NCBI GenBank assembly: GCA_937879855.1
Contig: CALFMO010000022.1
Span: 1-64,000, forward strand
DNA length: 64,000 nt
Source: an uncultured Acidobacteriaceae bacterium
GTDB taxonomy: Bacteria; Acidobacteriota; Terriglobia; Terriglobales; Acidobacteriaceae
Direction: 5' to 3'
The position numbers and the translations under genes are program-made. Below, in pieces: positions 16,661 through 24,609 of the stretch (the stretch's first letter is position 1; every line of letters starts with the position of its first letter). The notes below the pieces were generated by a model. That model had not been told where the DNA came from and made no database searches. It worked only from the letters and a program-made list of their open reading frames with translations.

Positions 16661-17166
16661 CTCACATCTCTTTTCGCAATGGTATTTTTGCTTTCTGGTT
16701 CAATGCCGGCTTCTCGAAGGTAAGTTGTTCTAATTGCTGAGACGTACGCGACGACGTCGGGATTTCTGTAAGCAAGGCCTCGCCTCCCGATCATGTCTTC
16801 GCCGGCGTAATAAGCAGCGGCCACGAGTCTGAGGTCGTTATGAAACTGTCGCATCAACCAAGCGAGATAGCGCACACCGCCAGAGACGTTTTGGTCAAGA
16901 TTGCAACGGTCAGTCACGCCCAGCCGCTTGGCAGTGGCGGGCATCAACTGCATTAGCCCCACGGCGCCTTTCGGGGAGATCACGCAGGGCTGCCAATTCG
17001 ATTCGCGCATGATAATGGCGCGTGCCAGCGCAATGGGCACCCGATAGTGTTGCGCGTAGGCCGTCACGTAGTACTCAGCTTCAATCCGCGCTGGTGTCCT
17101 ACCTGATTGCGCCCAGGAAATCGAAATGGCGCAAAGCATTTGCGCCAAGATGAATGCCGACCTCAT
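16657..17166 (-). CDS. Lytic transglycosylase (VirB1-like)
   Basis: 169 aa with signal peptide (residues 1-19, SWA-Q). The SLT domain has the catalytic Glu in IIMRESNWQP, then SPKGAVGLMQLMPATAKRLGV and the AAYYAGE segment. It cleaves peptidoglycan glycan strands so that a secretion channel can cross the cell wall. It lies between the ATPase and VirB9-like genes with 4-base overlaps at both ends, which marks it as the VirB1 of this cluster. Confidence 0.88.
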   Translation of the reverse strand: MRSAFILAQMLCAISISWAQSGRTPARIEAEYYVTAYAQHYRVPIALARAIIMRESNWQPCVISPKGAVGLMQLMPATAKRLGVTDRCNLDQNVSGGVRYLAWLMRQFHNDLRLVAAAYYAGEDMIGRRGLAYRNPDVVAYVSAIRTTYLREAGIEPESKNTIAKRDVR

Positions 17167-18080
17167 GCCGCACTCCCTCGCAGAGCTTCTGCACTGTACT
17201 GCTGCGCGTCGTAGATCAGGCTGGCAAAGCCATCGCGCAGGAGCAGCTTTCGCCGGTCGGCCTCGGTCTTGGCCAGCAAAGGCAGCAGCGTGTCCCTCAT
17301 CTCAGCCGTAATCTGTTCTGTCCCGAGAACCTCGAGCGCCTGCGCAAGATCGAGAATTTCGGAAACGGACGGCGGTTTTTCCATGCTCCAGCCGCGCAAG
17401 GCCTTCGCGAGTCCCGCCATGCCGGCGTGAAACTCGGGGCTGGATTCTGGTGTTCTTAATGCAACAATTTCGGCTTCGCGTTCGGCCGTGGGGTGTTCAA
17501 CCCGCAGATAGAAACTGCGCCGGCGTAAGGGATCGCCGATGCGCCTCTCTTCATTCGATGTCAACACGACGAAGGGAATGCTCGTGGCCTTGATGGTGCC
17601 CAGCTTCGGAATGCTCAACTGCCACACGCTGAGTAATTCCAGAAGTAAGGCTTCAAATGTGTGGTCCACTTTGTCCAGTTCGTCGATGAGCAAGACGCAA
17701 GGCTTCTCGCACTGCAGCGCCCGTAGGAGTGGCCCGGCACTGAAGAACTTCAGGCTATGTAACTCGACCTGCAGGGATTCCCAATCGACGCTGCTGGACT
17801 TCGATTTCAACTCGACGCAAAGCCTCTGTAGCGGTTCGTCGAATTTGCCGATGGCCTTTTCCTCATTGATTCCCGAGTAGCACTGCAGACGCTCGACCGT
17901 AGTATCAGCAGCCTCCGCGACTGCGTATGCCAATTGCGTCTTCCCGCTGCCCGCTGGGCCTTCGAGCAGTAGCGGCTTCCGCAGCCTTGCGGCTAAGTAC
18001 ACCGTTGTGGTGGCAATCGAATCAGCGATGTACCAGCTCGCGCGTAGTCTCTGCGCAAGCTGTTCCAAGGACGAAAACAT
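17163..18080 (-). CDS. MoxR-type AAA+ ATPase
   Basis: 305 aa from ATG 18080 behind ggggaggag. Walker A is LLLEGPAGSGKTQLAYA, Walker B CVLLIDELDKVD, sensor 1 VVLTSNEERR, and the arginine finger region GDPLRRRSFYLRV. This is the MoxR architecture, whose members remodel or assemble protein complexes. It is the first gene of the operon and its stop overlaps the transglycosylase start, a neighbour not usual for MoxR, which normally sits with VWA-domain proteins. I infer an assembly or motor role for this small T4SS-like set, in place of VirB4/B11. Confidence 0.85.
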   Translation of the reverse strand: MFSSLEQLAQRLRASWYIADSIATTTVYLAARLRKPLLLEGPAGSGKTQLAYAVAEAADTTVERLQCYSGINEEKAIGKFDEPLQRLCVELKSKSSSVDWESLQVELHSLKFFSAGPLLRALQCEKPCVLLIDELDKVDHTFEALLLELLSVWQLSIPKLGTIKATSIPFVVLTSNEERRIGDPLRRRSFYLRVEHPTAEREAEIVALRTPESSPEFHAGMAGLAKALRGWSMEKPPSVSEILDLAQALEVLGTEQITAEMRDTLLPLLAKTEADRRKLLLRDGFASLIYDAQQYSAEALRGSAA

Positions 18081-18314
18081 GCTCTGCTCCTCCCCGAGAC
18101 CATACTGGTCATCATGAGTGGTGAAGAAATTAAGTCGAATTGGAATTTCGGTCAAATCAGAGGTGGAAGAAGATCGTAAAACGGTTTTGGACGTCTGCGG
18201 TGAACGAACACCGCCAAGAAGGGGTGAGCTCTGTTTGACCGAATTTGGAAGATGGCTTAAAAGGCATTCCAATCACGCAACCTCAAACGAGGGTGCTCAT
18301 TGGCAGGTGCCGCA

Positions 18315-18671
18315 ATGTCGAACTCGCAATCAGGATCAGGCCTGCGCCTACTCCAAAGCTCGGGCGAACAGCCGCGCAAATTTGAACCTGTTCCAGACAC
18401 CAGTCCAGCCTCTGGTGGCTTCATCGAATCTGACAGTCCTCCGCGAACTGCCGGCCGCAGTCCTTTTAAGGATCCTCTCCTCACCGCTGACGAAGTCGCT
18501 GAGCGGTTGAATGTGACGAAGGACTGGGTTTGGGACCATTCGTCTCGCAAAGCTCCGCATCTTCCCGTTATCCGTATGGGCGACGGGACTCTACGTTATC
18601 GAGCCAGCAGAATAGAAGAGTTCATTGACGAGCGGGAACGTCTCAGCAACCTGCGTTGCAAACGCGGGTAA
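18315..18671 (+). CDS. Excisionase-like HTH (MerR-superfamily HTH_17) protein
   Basis: 118 aa from ATG 18315. The first 55 residues are low-complexity; residues about 58-110 hold the HTH LLTADEVAERLNVTKDWVWDH, then GDGTLRYRASRIEEFIDE, the typical helix-wing of excisionases and HTH_17 proteins. It is encoded 46 bases before the integrase, the standard place for a recombination directionality factor. It probably binds att DNA and controls excision. Confidence 0.8.
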   Translation: MSNSQSGSGLRLLQSSGEQPRKFEPVPDTSPASGGFIESDSPPRTAGRSPFKDPLLTADEVAERLNVTKDWVWDHSSRKAPHLPVIRMGDGTLRYRASRIEEFIDERERLSNLRCKRG

Positions 18672-18717
18672 AATAGCTGCAGGCCCAATTGTTCCCGCCA
18701 CAGAAATTGAGGAATGA

Positions 18718-19983
18718 ATGGGTACATCGAGTCAGAGGGGTTACGTGACCCCTCGTGGAAAGAAATGGTACGGGTATTTTCGCAAGACCGTAATTGACCC
18801 GACGACGGCCAAGCAAAAGACCGTCAGGGTCGCGGTGATTCTTGGGCACAGATCTCAAATGAAGAGATCGCAAGCTCGGGAGGCACTGGAACGTGAAATC
18901 ACTAAACAGAACGGGCAGACAGGCGACGCTGGCAGGGTGATGAACGACGGCTCTGTGAGCTTCGGCTGGTTCGTTCGCAATCGCTTCTTGCCTCTGAAAG
19001 AGGCCAACTGGAAGGAAGAAACCAGCAAAGTGAAAAAACTGCTTATCCAAAAGGACCTTATCGATCCCTTCGACAAGATTCCGCTGGAGAATTTCGATAA
19101 GTTCACCTTGCAGGTCCACCTGAACAAATTGGCACAAACGAGGTCCAGGGACAGGGTGCTTCAGATGAGGGCATACTTGCGGGACATCTTTGTTGAGGCG
19201 GTCGATCAGGACTTCCTCTCAAAGGACCCGGCGCGCAAGGTTAGAGTCCCAGCCCAACTACGCGAGACCGACAAAACAACGTTGAGCTGGGAGCAACTCC
19301 GAAAAGCGCTTTCCCGCTTGGATCTTCGTGACCGGCTGCTATTGGAACTGGACATGACTAATGCCCTCCGTCCTAGCGAATTGTTTGCGCTCAGATGGAA
19401 ATGCTTCAACCTCGCAGAATCCAACATGAGCGTGAGCGAAACCGCCTACATGGGCAAGATCCGCCCGTGGGGCAAAACCCGAAAGAGTCTCGGGGTTATT
19501 CATATTCCCAGGAAGCTGACCGCTGATCTCTGGCGCTGGAAACAACAATGTCCTGATCCAACGCCCGAAGCGTTCATCTTCCCGAACCAGGACGGTGACT
19601 TTATTGACACCGGCAACTATCGCAAGCGCGTGTTGCACAAACTCGCGGCAGAGCTGGAGCTCCCAAAGCTCACCTTCCAGGTCATACGGCGCACAATTGC
19701 CACGCTGGCGCAAAAGAAGGGCACGGTGAAGGACGTGCAAGGCGTGCTCCGGCACTCTCGCGCGGCAACCACTACGGATGTGTATATGCAGGAGATTCCG
19801 AAGAGCGTACGGGCGACGGTCGATTCCATCAATAAGGAGTTGAGGAAGAGATCGACGTCTGTGCGGAAGCAGAAAGCAAGCGTGGTGAACGGGGGGTTGA
19901 CCACTTCTCAATTTAGAAGAAGTCAGAGCGTTTTGACACCAAATGACACCAACCGATTGGTCGGGACGTTCGTAAGTGATTGA
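18718..19983 (+). CDS. Tyrosine integrase of the island
   Basis: 421 aa. There is an N-terminal arm-binding region, a SAM-like core-binding domain (about residues 80-165), then the catalytic domain. Catalytic residues visible: Arg in NALRPSELFALRW, Arg in VIRRTIATLAQ (the usual His before it is Gln), His in VLRHSRAATTTDVYMQE and the Tyr in that motif. It is complete, so the island may still be mobile if the other end is intact. The stop is 5 bases from the tRNA-Ala 3' end, the expected attachment site. Confidence 0.92.
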   Translation: MGTSSQRGYVTPRGKKWYGYFRKTVIDPTTAKQKTVRVAVILGHRSQMKRSQAREALEREITKQNGQTGDAGRVMNDGSVSFGWFVRNRFLPLKEANWKEETSKVKKLLIQKDLIDPFDKIPLENFDKFTLQVHLNKLAQTRSRDRVLQMRAYLRDIFVEAVDQDFLSKDPARKVRVPAQLRETDKTTLSWEQLRKALSRLDLRDRLLLELDMTNALRPSELFALRWKCFNLAESNMSVSETAYMGKIRPWGKTRKSLGVIHIPRKLTADLWRWKQQCPDPTPEAFIFPNQDGDFIDTGNYRKRVLHKLAAELELPKLTFQVIRRTIATLAQKKGTVKDVQGVLRHSRAATTTDVYMQEIPKSVRATVDSINKELRKRSTSVRKQKASVVNGGLTTSQFRRSQSVLTPNDTNRLVGTFVSD

Positions 19984-19988
19984 AAATA

Positions 19989-20064
19989 TGGTGGACCTGG
20001 TCGGGATCGAACCGACGACCTCTTCCATGCCATGGAAGCGCGCTCCCAGCTGCGCCACAGGCCC
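19989..20064 (-). tRNA. tRNA-Ala (GGC)
   Basis: 76-base cloverleaf on the minus strand with encoded CCA. Acceptor stem GGGCCTG pairs with CAGGTCC (one G-U); the anticodon stem CTTCC/GGAAG encloses loop ATGGCAT, anticodon GGC; the T-arm contains GGTTCGATCC. The 3' end adjoins the integrase gene, so the tRNA was regenerated on island insertion. Confidence 0.95.
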
Positions 20065-20230
20065 ACTCTTTGATTTCAAGGACTTAGGAAAGAGCCAATC
20101 ACTGCTTCGTGCTAAATCGTACCAAATTTTCGGAACATCAGCCAGCGGCCATCAATTGTGGCTGCTGCCTCAGTTCTCATTAGTGTAGTGTCCTTAGTGG
20201 TGGCCGCTCCGGTTCTTTGTTTTTAGAATT

Positions 20231-22246
20231 GTGACGGAAGCACAACAGAAAACTTCAAGGATGCCACGTCTTCTTTTCCTTCCGCTCGTTGTCATGCTGG
20301 CGATCGCGCCTGTCGAGTGCTCGCCGGCTGTGCAGGCCGTTCGTGAAGGCGACAACGTCACGCTGTCGAACAATGCCATCTCCGCGACCTGGTCCGTCCA
20401 CGGTGGGTCTCTGCAATGGGCGACTCTAATCAACCATCTCACCGGAACCAAGTTGCCGCTGGCAGGAAGTGTATTCGCATTGGTGCCAAAGGAGGGTTCA
20501 ACGCTGCAGTCGTCGAATTTAAAAATCGTTGCGCAGCCAGTGATCGAAGATGCGCCGGTCTCGAAAGACTCGCCCAAAGCAGCCGATCATCTGCCAGGCC
20601 GGCAGCTCCGCATCGAACTCGAAGATCCTTCTGCGAAACTCCACCTGACCTGGACGGCAATCCTGCGTGAAGGTGCCAACTACATTCGCGAAGTGGTCAC
20701 GCTCCGCGCGCTGCGACCATCGTTCGCTTTGAGTCAAATTATTCTCATCGACGCGGTCGTATCCGGCGCAGAGGTTTCTGGCCACGCCAAAGGATCGCCC
20801 GTCACCGCCCGCACCTGGTTCCTGGGTTTCGAGCATCCGCTCTCCGAATGCCGCGTCCATGCCGACCGCGCTTCCTGCTGGCTCTCCCGCGAACTTCCTC
20901 TGCAAGCCGCACAGAGCGTGACCTATTCCTCAGTGATCGGCGTGACGCACTCCGGGCAATTGCGCCGCGACTTCCTCACCTACGTGGAACTCGAACGCGC
21001 GCATCCTTATCGAACCTTTCTGCATTACAACTCCTGGTATGACCTGGGATACTTTGATCGTTACGACGAGCATGGAGCTCTAAAAGTCGTCCAGGCTTTT
21101 GGCGAGCAACTGACTAAACAACGCGGCGTCAAGCTCGACAGCTTTCTCTTCGACGATGGCTGGGACGATCCCACAACTCTCTGGAAATTTAATCCTGGTT
21201 TTCCCGATGGCTTGACGAAAGTTGCGCAGACCGCAGCCCAGTACGGCGCGGCTCCAGGCATCTGGCTTTCGCCGTGGGGCGGCTACGATGGGCCAAAGCA
21301 GCAGCGCCTGGCGTCTGCGCGCACGCAGGGATTCGAGACCAACGAAGGCGGTCTCGCGCTCTCCGGACCGAAATACTATCGCTACTTCCGCGACACCTGC
21401 CTTGAGATGATCGAGAAATATGGCGTGAACCAGTTCAAGTTCGACGGCACAGGCAATGTGAATTCTGTTATCAAAGGGAGCGACTTCGACAGCGACTTCG
21501 ACGCTGCCATCCACTTGATCGGCGAGTTGCGCGCGAAGAAGCCTGATCTATATGTCAACCTCACAACGGGAACGTACCCTTCGCCGTTTTGGCTGCTCTA
21601 TGCTGATTCGATCTGGCGCGGGGGCGAAGACCACAGCTTCGCCGGCGTCGGCACCGATCGCCAGCGCTGGATTACTTATCGCGACGCCCAAATCTATCGC
21701 TGGGTTGTCGAAGAGGGCCCGTTGTTTCCGATGAATTCGCTGATGTTGCACGGGCTGATCTTCGCGCGCTACGCCGAGCGCCTCAGCACCGATCCCGGCC
21801 ACGATTTTCCCGACGAAGTTCACTCCTACTTCGGCACCGGAACGCAGCTGCAAGAAATGTACATCACACCAGCGCTGCTCTCGCCTGACGATTGGGACGT
21901 GCTGGCCGAGACTGCGAAGTGGTCGCGGGACAACGCGGCGACGCTCAAAGACTCACACTGGATCGGTGGTGATCCTGCGCGGCTGGAAGTCTATGGCTGG
22001 GCATCGTGGTCGCGCGAAAAAGCAATTCTGACTCTACGCAACCCCAGCGATCAGCCGCAGGACTTCAGCGCCAGTCTGTGGTCGCTCCTGGAACTGCCCG
22101 CAGATTCCAAACCGGCGTATGCGGCGCGCAGTCCATGGAAAAGCGACAGTGCCCAGCAGGCCTTCCGCACTCCCGCTCAGCAAGAACACATGTTCCACCT
22201 GCAACCGTTTCAAGTGCTCACCCTGGAACTGGTACCATCGTCGTAG
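20231..22246 (+). CDS. Secreted glycoside hydrolase, alpha-galactosidase-like (clan GH-D type)
   Basis: 671 aa from GTG 20231; ATG 20261 would start right at the signal peptide and is equally possible. Export signal MPRLLFLPLVVMLAIA. An N-terminal beta-sandwich (to about residue 250) is followed by a TIM barrel: FLHYNSWYDLGYF, SFLFDDGWDDPTTLW, PGIWLSPWGGYDGP, and NQFKFDGTGN, whose Asp is the probable nucleophile. A small beta domain closes the protein. The set resembles GH36/GH27-like enzymes, some annotated misleadingly as enterotoxin. Likely a periplasmic or extracellular alpha-glycosidase; the exact sugar cannot be told. Confidence 0.72.
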   Translation: MTEAQQKTSRMPRLLFLPLVVMLAIAPVECSPAVQAVREGDNVTLSNNAISATWSVHGGSLQWATLINHLTGTKLPLAGSVFALVPKEGSTLQSSNLKIVAQPVIEDAPVSKDSPKAADHLPGRQLRIELEDPSAKLHLTWTAILREGANYIREVVTLRALRPSFALSQIILIDAVVSGAEVSGHAKGSPVTARTWFLGFEHPLSECRVHADRASCWLSRELPLQAAQSVTYSSVIGVTHSGQLRRDFLTYVELERAHPYRTFLHYNSWYDLGYFDRYDEHGALKVVQAFGEQLTKQRGVKLDSFLFDDGWDDPTTLWKFNPGFPDGLTKVAQTAAQYGAAPGIWLSPWGGYDGPKQQRLASARTQGFETNEGGLALSGPKYYRYFRDTCLEMIEKYGVNQFKFDGTGNVNSVIKGSDFDSDFDAAIHLIGELRAKKPDLYVNLTTGTYPSPFWLLYADSIWRGGEDHSFAGVGTDRQRWITYRDAQIYRWVVEEGPLFPMNSLMLHGLIFARYAERLSTDPGHDFPDEVHSYFGTGTQLQEMYITPALLSPDDWDVLAETAKWSRDNAATLKDSHWIGGDPARLEVYGWASWSREKAILTLRNPSDQPQDFSASLWSLLELPADSKPAYAARSPWKSDSAQQAFRTPAQQEHMFHLQPFQVLTLELVPSS

Positions 22247-22290
22247 GTTCCTGAGCAGAAATAAAGCTGGAAGAATAAAGTGTTATGTGG

Positions 22291-22329
22291 GGACAGCCGC
22301 CTCGGCTGTCCGCCGGGCGCAGCCCGGCG
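22291..22329. repeat. REP-like twin hairpin
   Basis: Two perfect hairpins back to back: GGACAGCCG-cct-CGGCTGTCC (22291-22311) and CGCCGGGC-gca-GCCCGGCG (22311-22329). Same paired design as at 23506, 51119 and 53321. It lies between two same-strand genes, 14 bases before the ADH start codon. Confidence 0.85.
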
Positions 22330-22342
22330 CGTTGGGTGAAAC

Positions 22343-23335
22343 ATGAAGGCCGCAATCCTCACCTCGCCGAAACCCATTTCACAGCGCCCGCTACGAATAG
22401 CCGACGTCGCCGACCCGCAACTCAAACCAGGGCATGCTCTTTTACGAGTGCGCGCCTGCGGCGTGTGCCGCACTGATCTGCATATCGTGGAAGGCGAGTT
22501 ACCCCCAAAACATTCCGACATGATTCCCGGCCACCAGATTGTCGGCGAGGTTGTGGGCGGCGCCACAAAAGAATCGCCATTGGGCGCGCGCGTCGGCGTC
22601 TCCTGGCTCGGTGGGACTGACGGCACTTGCCCCTACTGCAAGCGTGGCATGGAAAATCTTTGCGACTCTCCTACGTTCACCGGATACAGCGTGCCCGGCG
22701 GATATGCGGAATACGCTTTGGCTCGCGTTGATTTTGTGACTCCGTTGCCCGCGGCACTCGACGATCTGCACGCTGCGCCGCTGCTCTGTGCGGGCATCAT
22801 CGGCTTCCGCAGCCTGCGCGTAGCCGGCGTCGAACCCGGCGAGCGTGTTGGATTGTTTGGTTTTGGCGCATCGGCGCACCTTGCAATTTCCGTTCTGCGT
22901 GCGTGGAAGTGCGACGTGTATGTTTCCACGCGAGGCAAATCTCATCGCGACTTGGCGGCGTCACTGGGCGCGCACTGGGTTGGCAGTGAGACTGAGAAGC
23001 CACCGGTGGAACTCGATCGCGCCATCACCTTCGCTCCCAGCGGTGACGTGGTGATTGCCGCGCTGGCGAGCCTGCGCAAGGGCGGCGTGGTGGCGATCAA
23101 TGCGATTCATCTCGATCGCATCCCGCAGTTCGACTACGACAGCCTTCTGTGGGGCGAACGTCAGCTGCGCAGCGTCGCGAACATGACCCGGGGCGACGCG
23201 CGCGATTTTATTGCGCTGGCTGCGAAGATCGAGCTGAAGCCTAAGGTCACGGTGTTTGCTTTGGATCAGGCGAATGAAGCGTTGATGGCGGTGAAGAAGG
23301 ATGCGGTGGATGGGGCGGCCGTGATTGTGCCGTAG
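22343..23335 (+). CDS. Zinc-type alcohol dehydrogenase (MDR superfamily)
   Basis: 330 aa. Catalytic zinc ligands lie in ACGVCRTDLH (Cys) and PGHQIVGEV (His). The structural-zinc loop is TDGTCPYCKRGMENLC, which has only three cysteines; Asp stands where the first usually is. The Rossmann segment is ERVGLFGFGASAHL. Relatives (AdhA/AdhP-like) oxidise primary alcohols or reduce aldehydes with NAD(H). No operon partner is evident; a twin hairpin lies just upstream. Confidence 0.88.
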   Translation: MKAAILTSPKPISQRPLRIADVADPQLKPGHALLRVRACGVCRTDLHIVEGELPPKHSDMIPGHQIVGEVVGGATKESPLGARVGVSWLGGTDGTCPYCKRGMENLCDSPTFTGYSVPGGYAEYALARVDFVTPLPAALDDLHAAPLLCAGIIGFRSLRVAGVEPGERVGLFGFGASAHLAISVLRAWKCDVYVSTRGKSHRDLAASLGAHWVGSETEKPPVELDRAITFAPSGDVVIAALASLRKGGVVAINAIHLDRIPQFDYDSLLWGERQLRSVANMTRGDARDFIALAAKIELKPKVTVFALDQANEALMAVKKDAVDGAAVIVP

Positions 23336-23388
23336 GCCGATAAAGCCTGCAAGGCGAACCATTCAAAGGGGATGGCAGAGTTTTCCAC

Positions 23389-23428
23389 AATGTTCCTGCA
23401 GGAACATTTTATGTACGGATGTACGTAC
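23389..23428. promoter_or_regulatory. Two adjacent perfect palindromes between convergent genes
   Basis: A 20-bp perfect palindrome centred on CTGCAG (23389-23408, core TGTTCCTGCAGGAACA), then 8 bases, then a 12-bp perfect palindrome ATGTACGTACAT (23417-23428). They lie between the ends of the ADH and YwiC-like genes. They have no loop, so they look more like protein-binding sites than terminators. No regulator or target gene is obvious. Confidence 0.5.
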
Positions 23429-23505
23429 ATGGTTGTAATAAGTCGCTGGCTCTCAGCGAGTTACGCATGCCGAAAATCGCACATGAGTTCTTTTCGCTAC
23501 CGAAT

Positions 23506-23547
23506 GCGAGGGCGGGACGCCCTCGCGACAGCCGGCGAGGCGCCGGC
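23506..23547. repeat. REP-like twin hairpin
   Basis: GCGAGGGCG-gga-CGCCCTCGC (23506-23526) and GCCGGCG-agg-CGCCGGC (23531-23547), between the convergent ADH and YwiC-like genes. It may also serve as a bidirectional transcript end. Confidence 0.85.
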
Positions 23548-23565
23548 GCTACGTGAAACGCGGCA

Positions 23566-24609
23566 CTACTTTGCTACGGAAAAAGTTGCGATGAAGAGGA
23601 CGCAGAACGCCACGGCGTGACTGAGTTCGCTCCAACCTAGCCTCCGGACGGCCAATGGTGCTGGCTTCTGAATGAAGTAGAACCATCCTCGAAACAGAAG
23701 CGGCGAGAAGGCGAGGGAAGCGATCGGAGGAATGAGCCTGAAAAGACAAGCCACGGTGAGTGCTGCGGTCATCAGAAGCTGTCCAGTCGCGAAGGCCCAT
23801 CCGTGCTTTAGCTTCGCGCGGAGTCCTTCGATTCGCACGGTATGAATTCTGAGCTGTACGTAATGGATCTGGTCGCCGGCGAAGATCAGGTTCGCGACCC
23901 ACACGACCCACGCGGTGAGGCCAAACTTTCCAGTGATCACGTAGTAGGCTGCCGGAGCCGAAGCCGTCAGACCGATGGTGCCAACGATTTCCGAGAGCAT
24001 GCGCAATCTTTGAACGGACTGCCTGCTGGTGGTACGCCCGCTCGACAGCCGAGGCGGCTGTCGCAACGCGAGTTTGAGCAGCGCCTGTGCTACGAATGCA
24101 GTGCTGGCGGCTGCGCCGATCGGCCATAGCAGCGGATTCTGCCACGACCAAAGCAATGCACCCAGGGCAAACGCTGCAACTGCACCAAGGCAGGCGATCG
24201 CGAACGCGACGGTCCGCCGCTCGTCCCGAGTTTGTGCTCGCATGGCCGAGGTGCCGAGCAGGCTCTCTACCGGAGTTCTTAGCCAGAACAGTGAGAGGGT
24301 GGCCAACAGAAGCAGCAGGGCCGGAACAACGTGTGTGCTCTCACGAAAGGCGACTCCTGCGCCGGTGACCAGGGGGACGAGCAACAGTCCCCATGCGCCG
24401 TGTTCGCGGGGAACGAGCAGAGCTCGAGCACGTTGGCGGCGGGTTCTCTCGGTAGCTTGGTCTGCGCTAGGGAAAGAAACTTTGATGTCGCCGAGAATCA
24501 ACTTATTGTCGGCGAAAGGCTCGAGAGACGGGATCGTGGATCCTAGAACCTGTGTGACTTCTCCTACCCAGTTTTTCTGATCTTGCGTGAGTTCGGTATT
24601 TGTAGACAT
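23566..24609 (-). CDS. YwiC-like membrane protein
   Basis: 347 aa from ATG 24609, which overlaps the stop of the dihydroorotate-dehydrogenase-like gene (TGATG). A soluble N-terminal 65 residues precede about eight to nine helices. The signature LLVPREHGAWGLLLVPLVTG at the start of the membrane part is that of the YwiC family, which has no proved function. It is the last gene of the nifJ operon. The N-terminal part (DQKNWVGEVTQVLGSTIPSL) is an addition to the bare YwiC domain. Confidence 0.8.
   Translation of the reverse strand: MSTNTELTQDQKNWVGEVTQVLGSTIPSLEPFADNKLILGDIKVSFPSADQATERTRRQRARALLVPREHGAWGLLLVPLVTGAGVAFRESTHVVPALLLLLATLSLFWLRTPVESLLGTSAMRAQTRDERRTVAFAIACLGAVAAFALGALLWSWQNPLLWPIGAAASTAFVAQALLKLALRQPPRLSSGRTTSRQSVQRLRMLSEIVGTIGLTASAPAAYYVITGKFGLTAWVVWVANLIFAGDQIHYVQLRIHTVRIEGLRAKLKHGWAFATGQLLMTAALTVACLFRLIPPIASLAFSPLLFRGWFYFIQKPAPLAVRRLGWSELSHAVAFCVLFIATFSVAK

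Larger units (their letters stand above)
1..19988. mobile_element. Right part of a genomic island at tRNA-Ala
   Basis: Everything left of the tRNA-Ala gene has accessory character: metal and thiol resistance genes, two MerR regulators, an IS110 fragment, a broken integrase start, a partial T4SS gene set, and an intact tyrosine integrase whose stop codon lies 5 bp from the 3' end of the tRNA. Everything to the right looks like core metabolism and respiration. Integrases commonly target tRNA 3' ends, so I infer an island whose other end lies beyond the left edge. I did not see a second copy of the tRNA 3' sequence in the window, so the left attachment site is not shown. The island's left limit is unknown; coordinate 1 is only the window edge. 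Confidence 0.7.
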
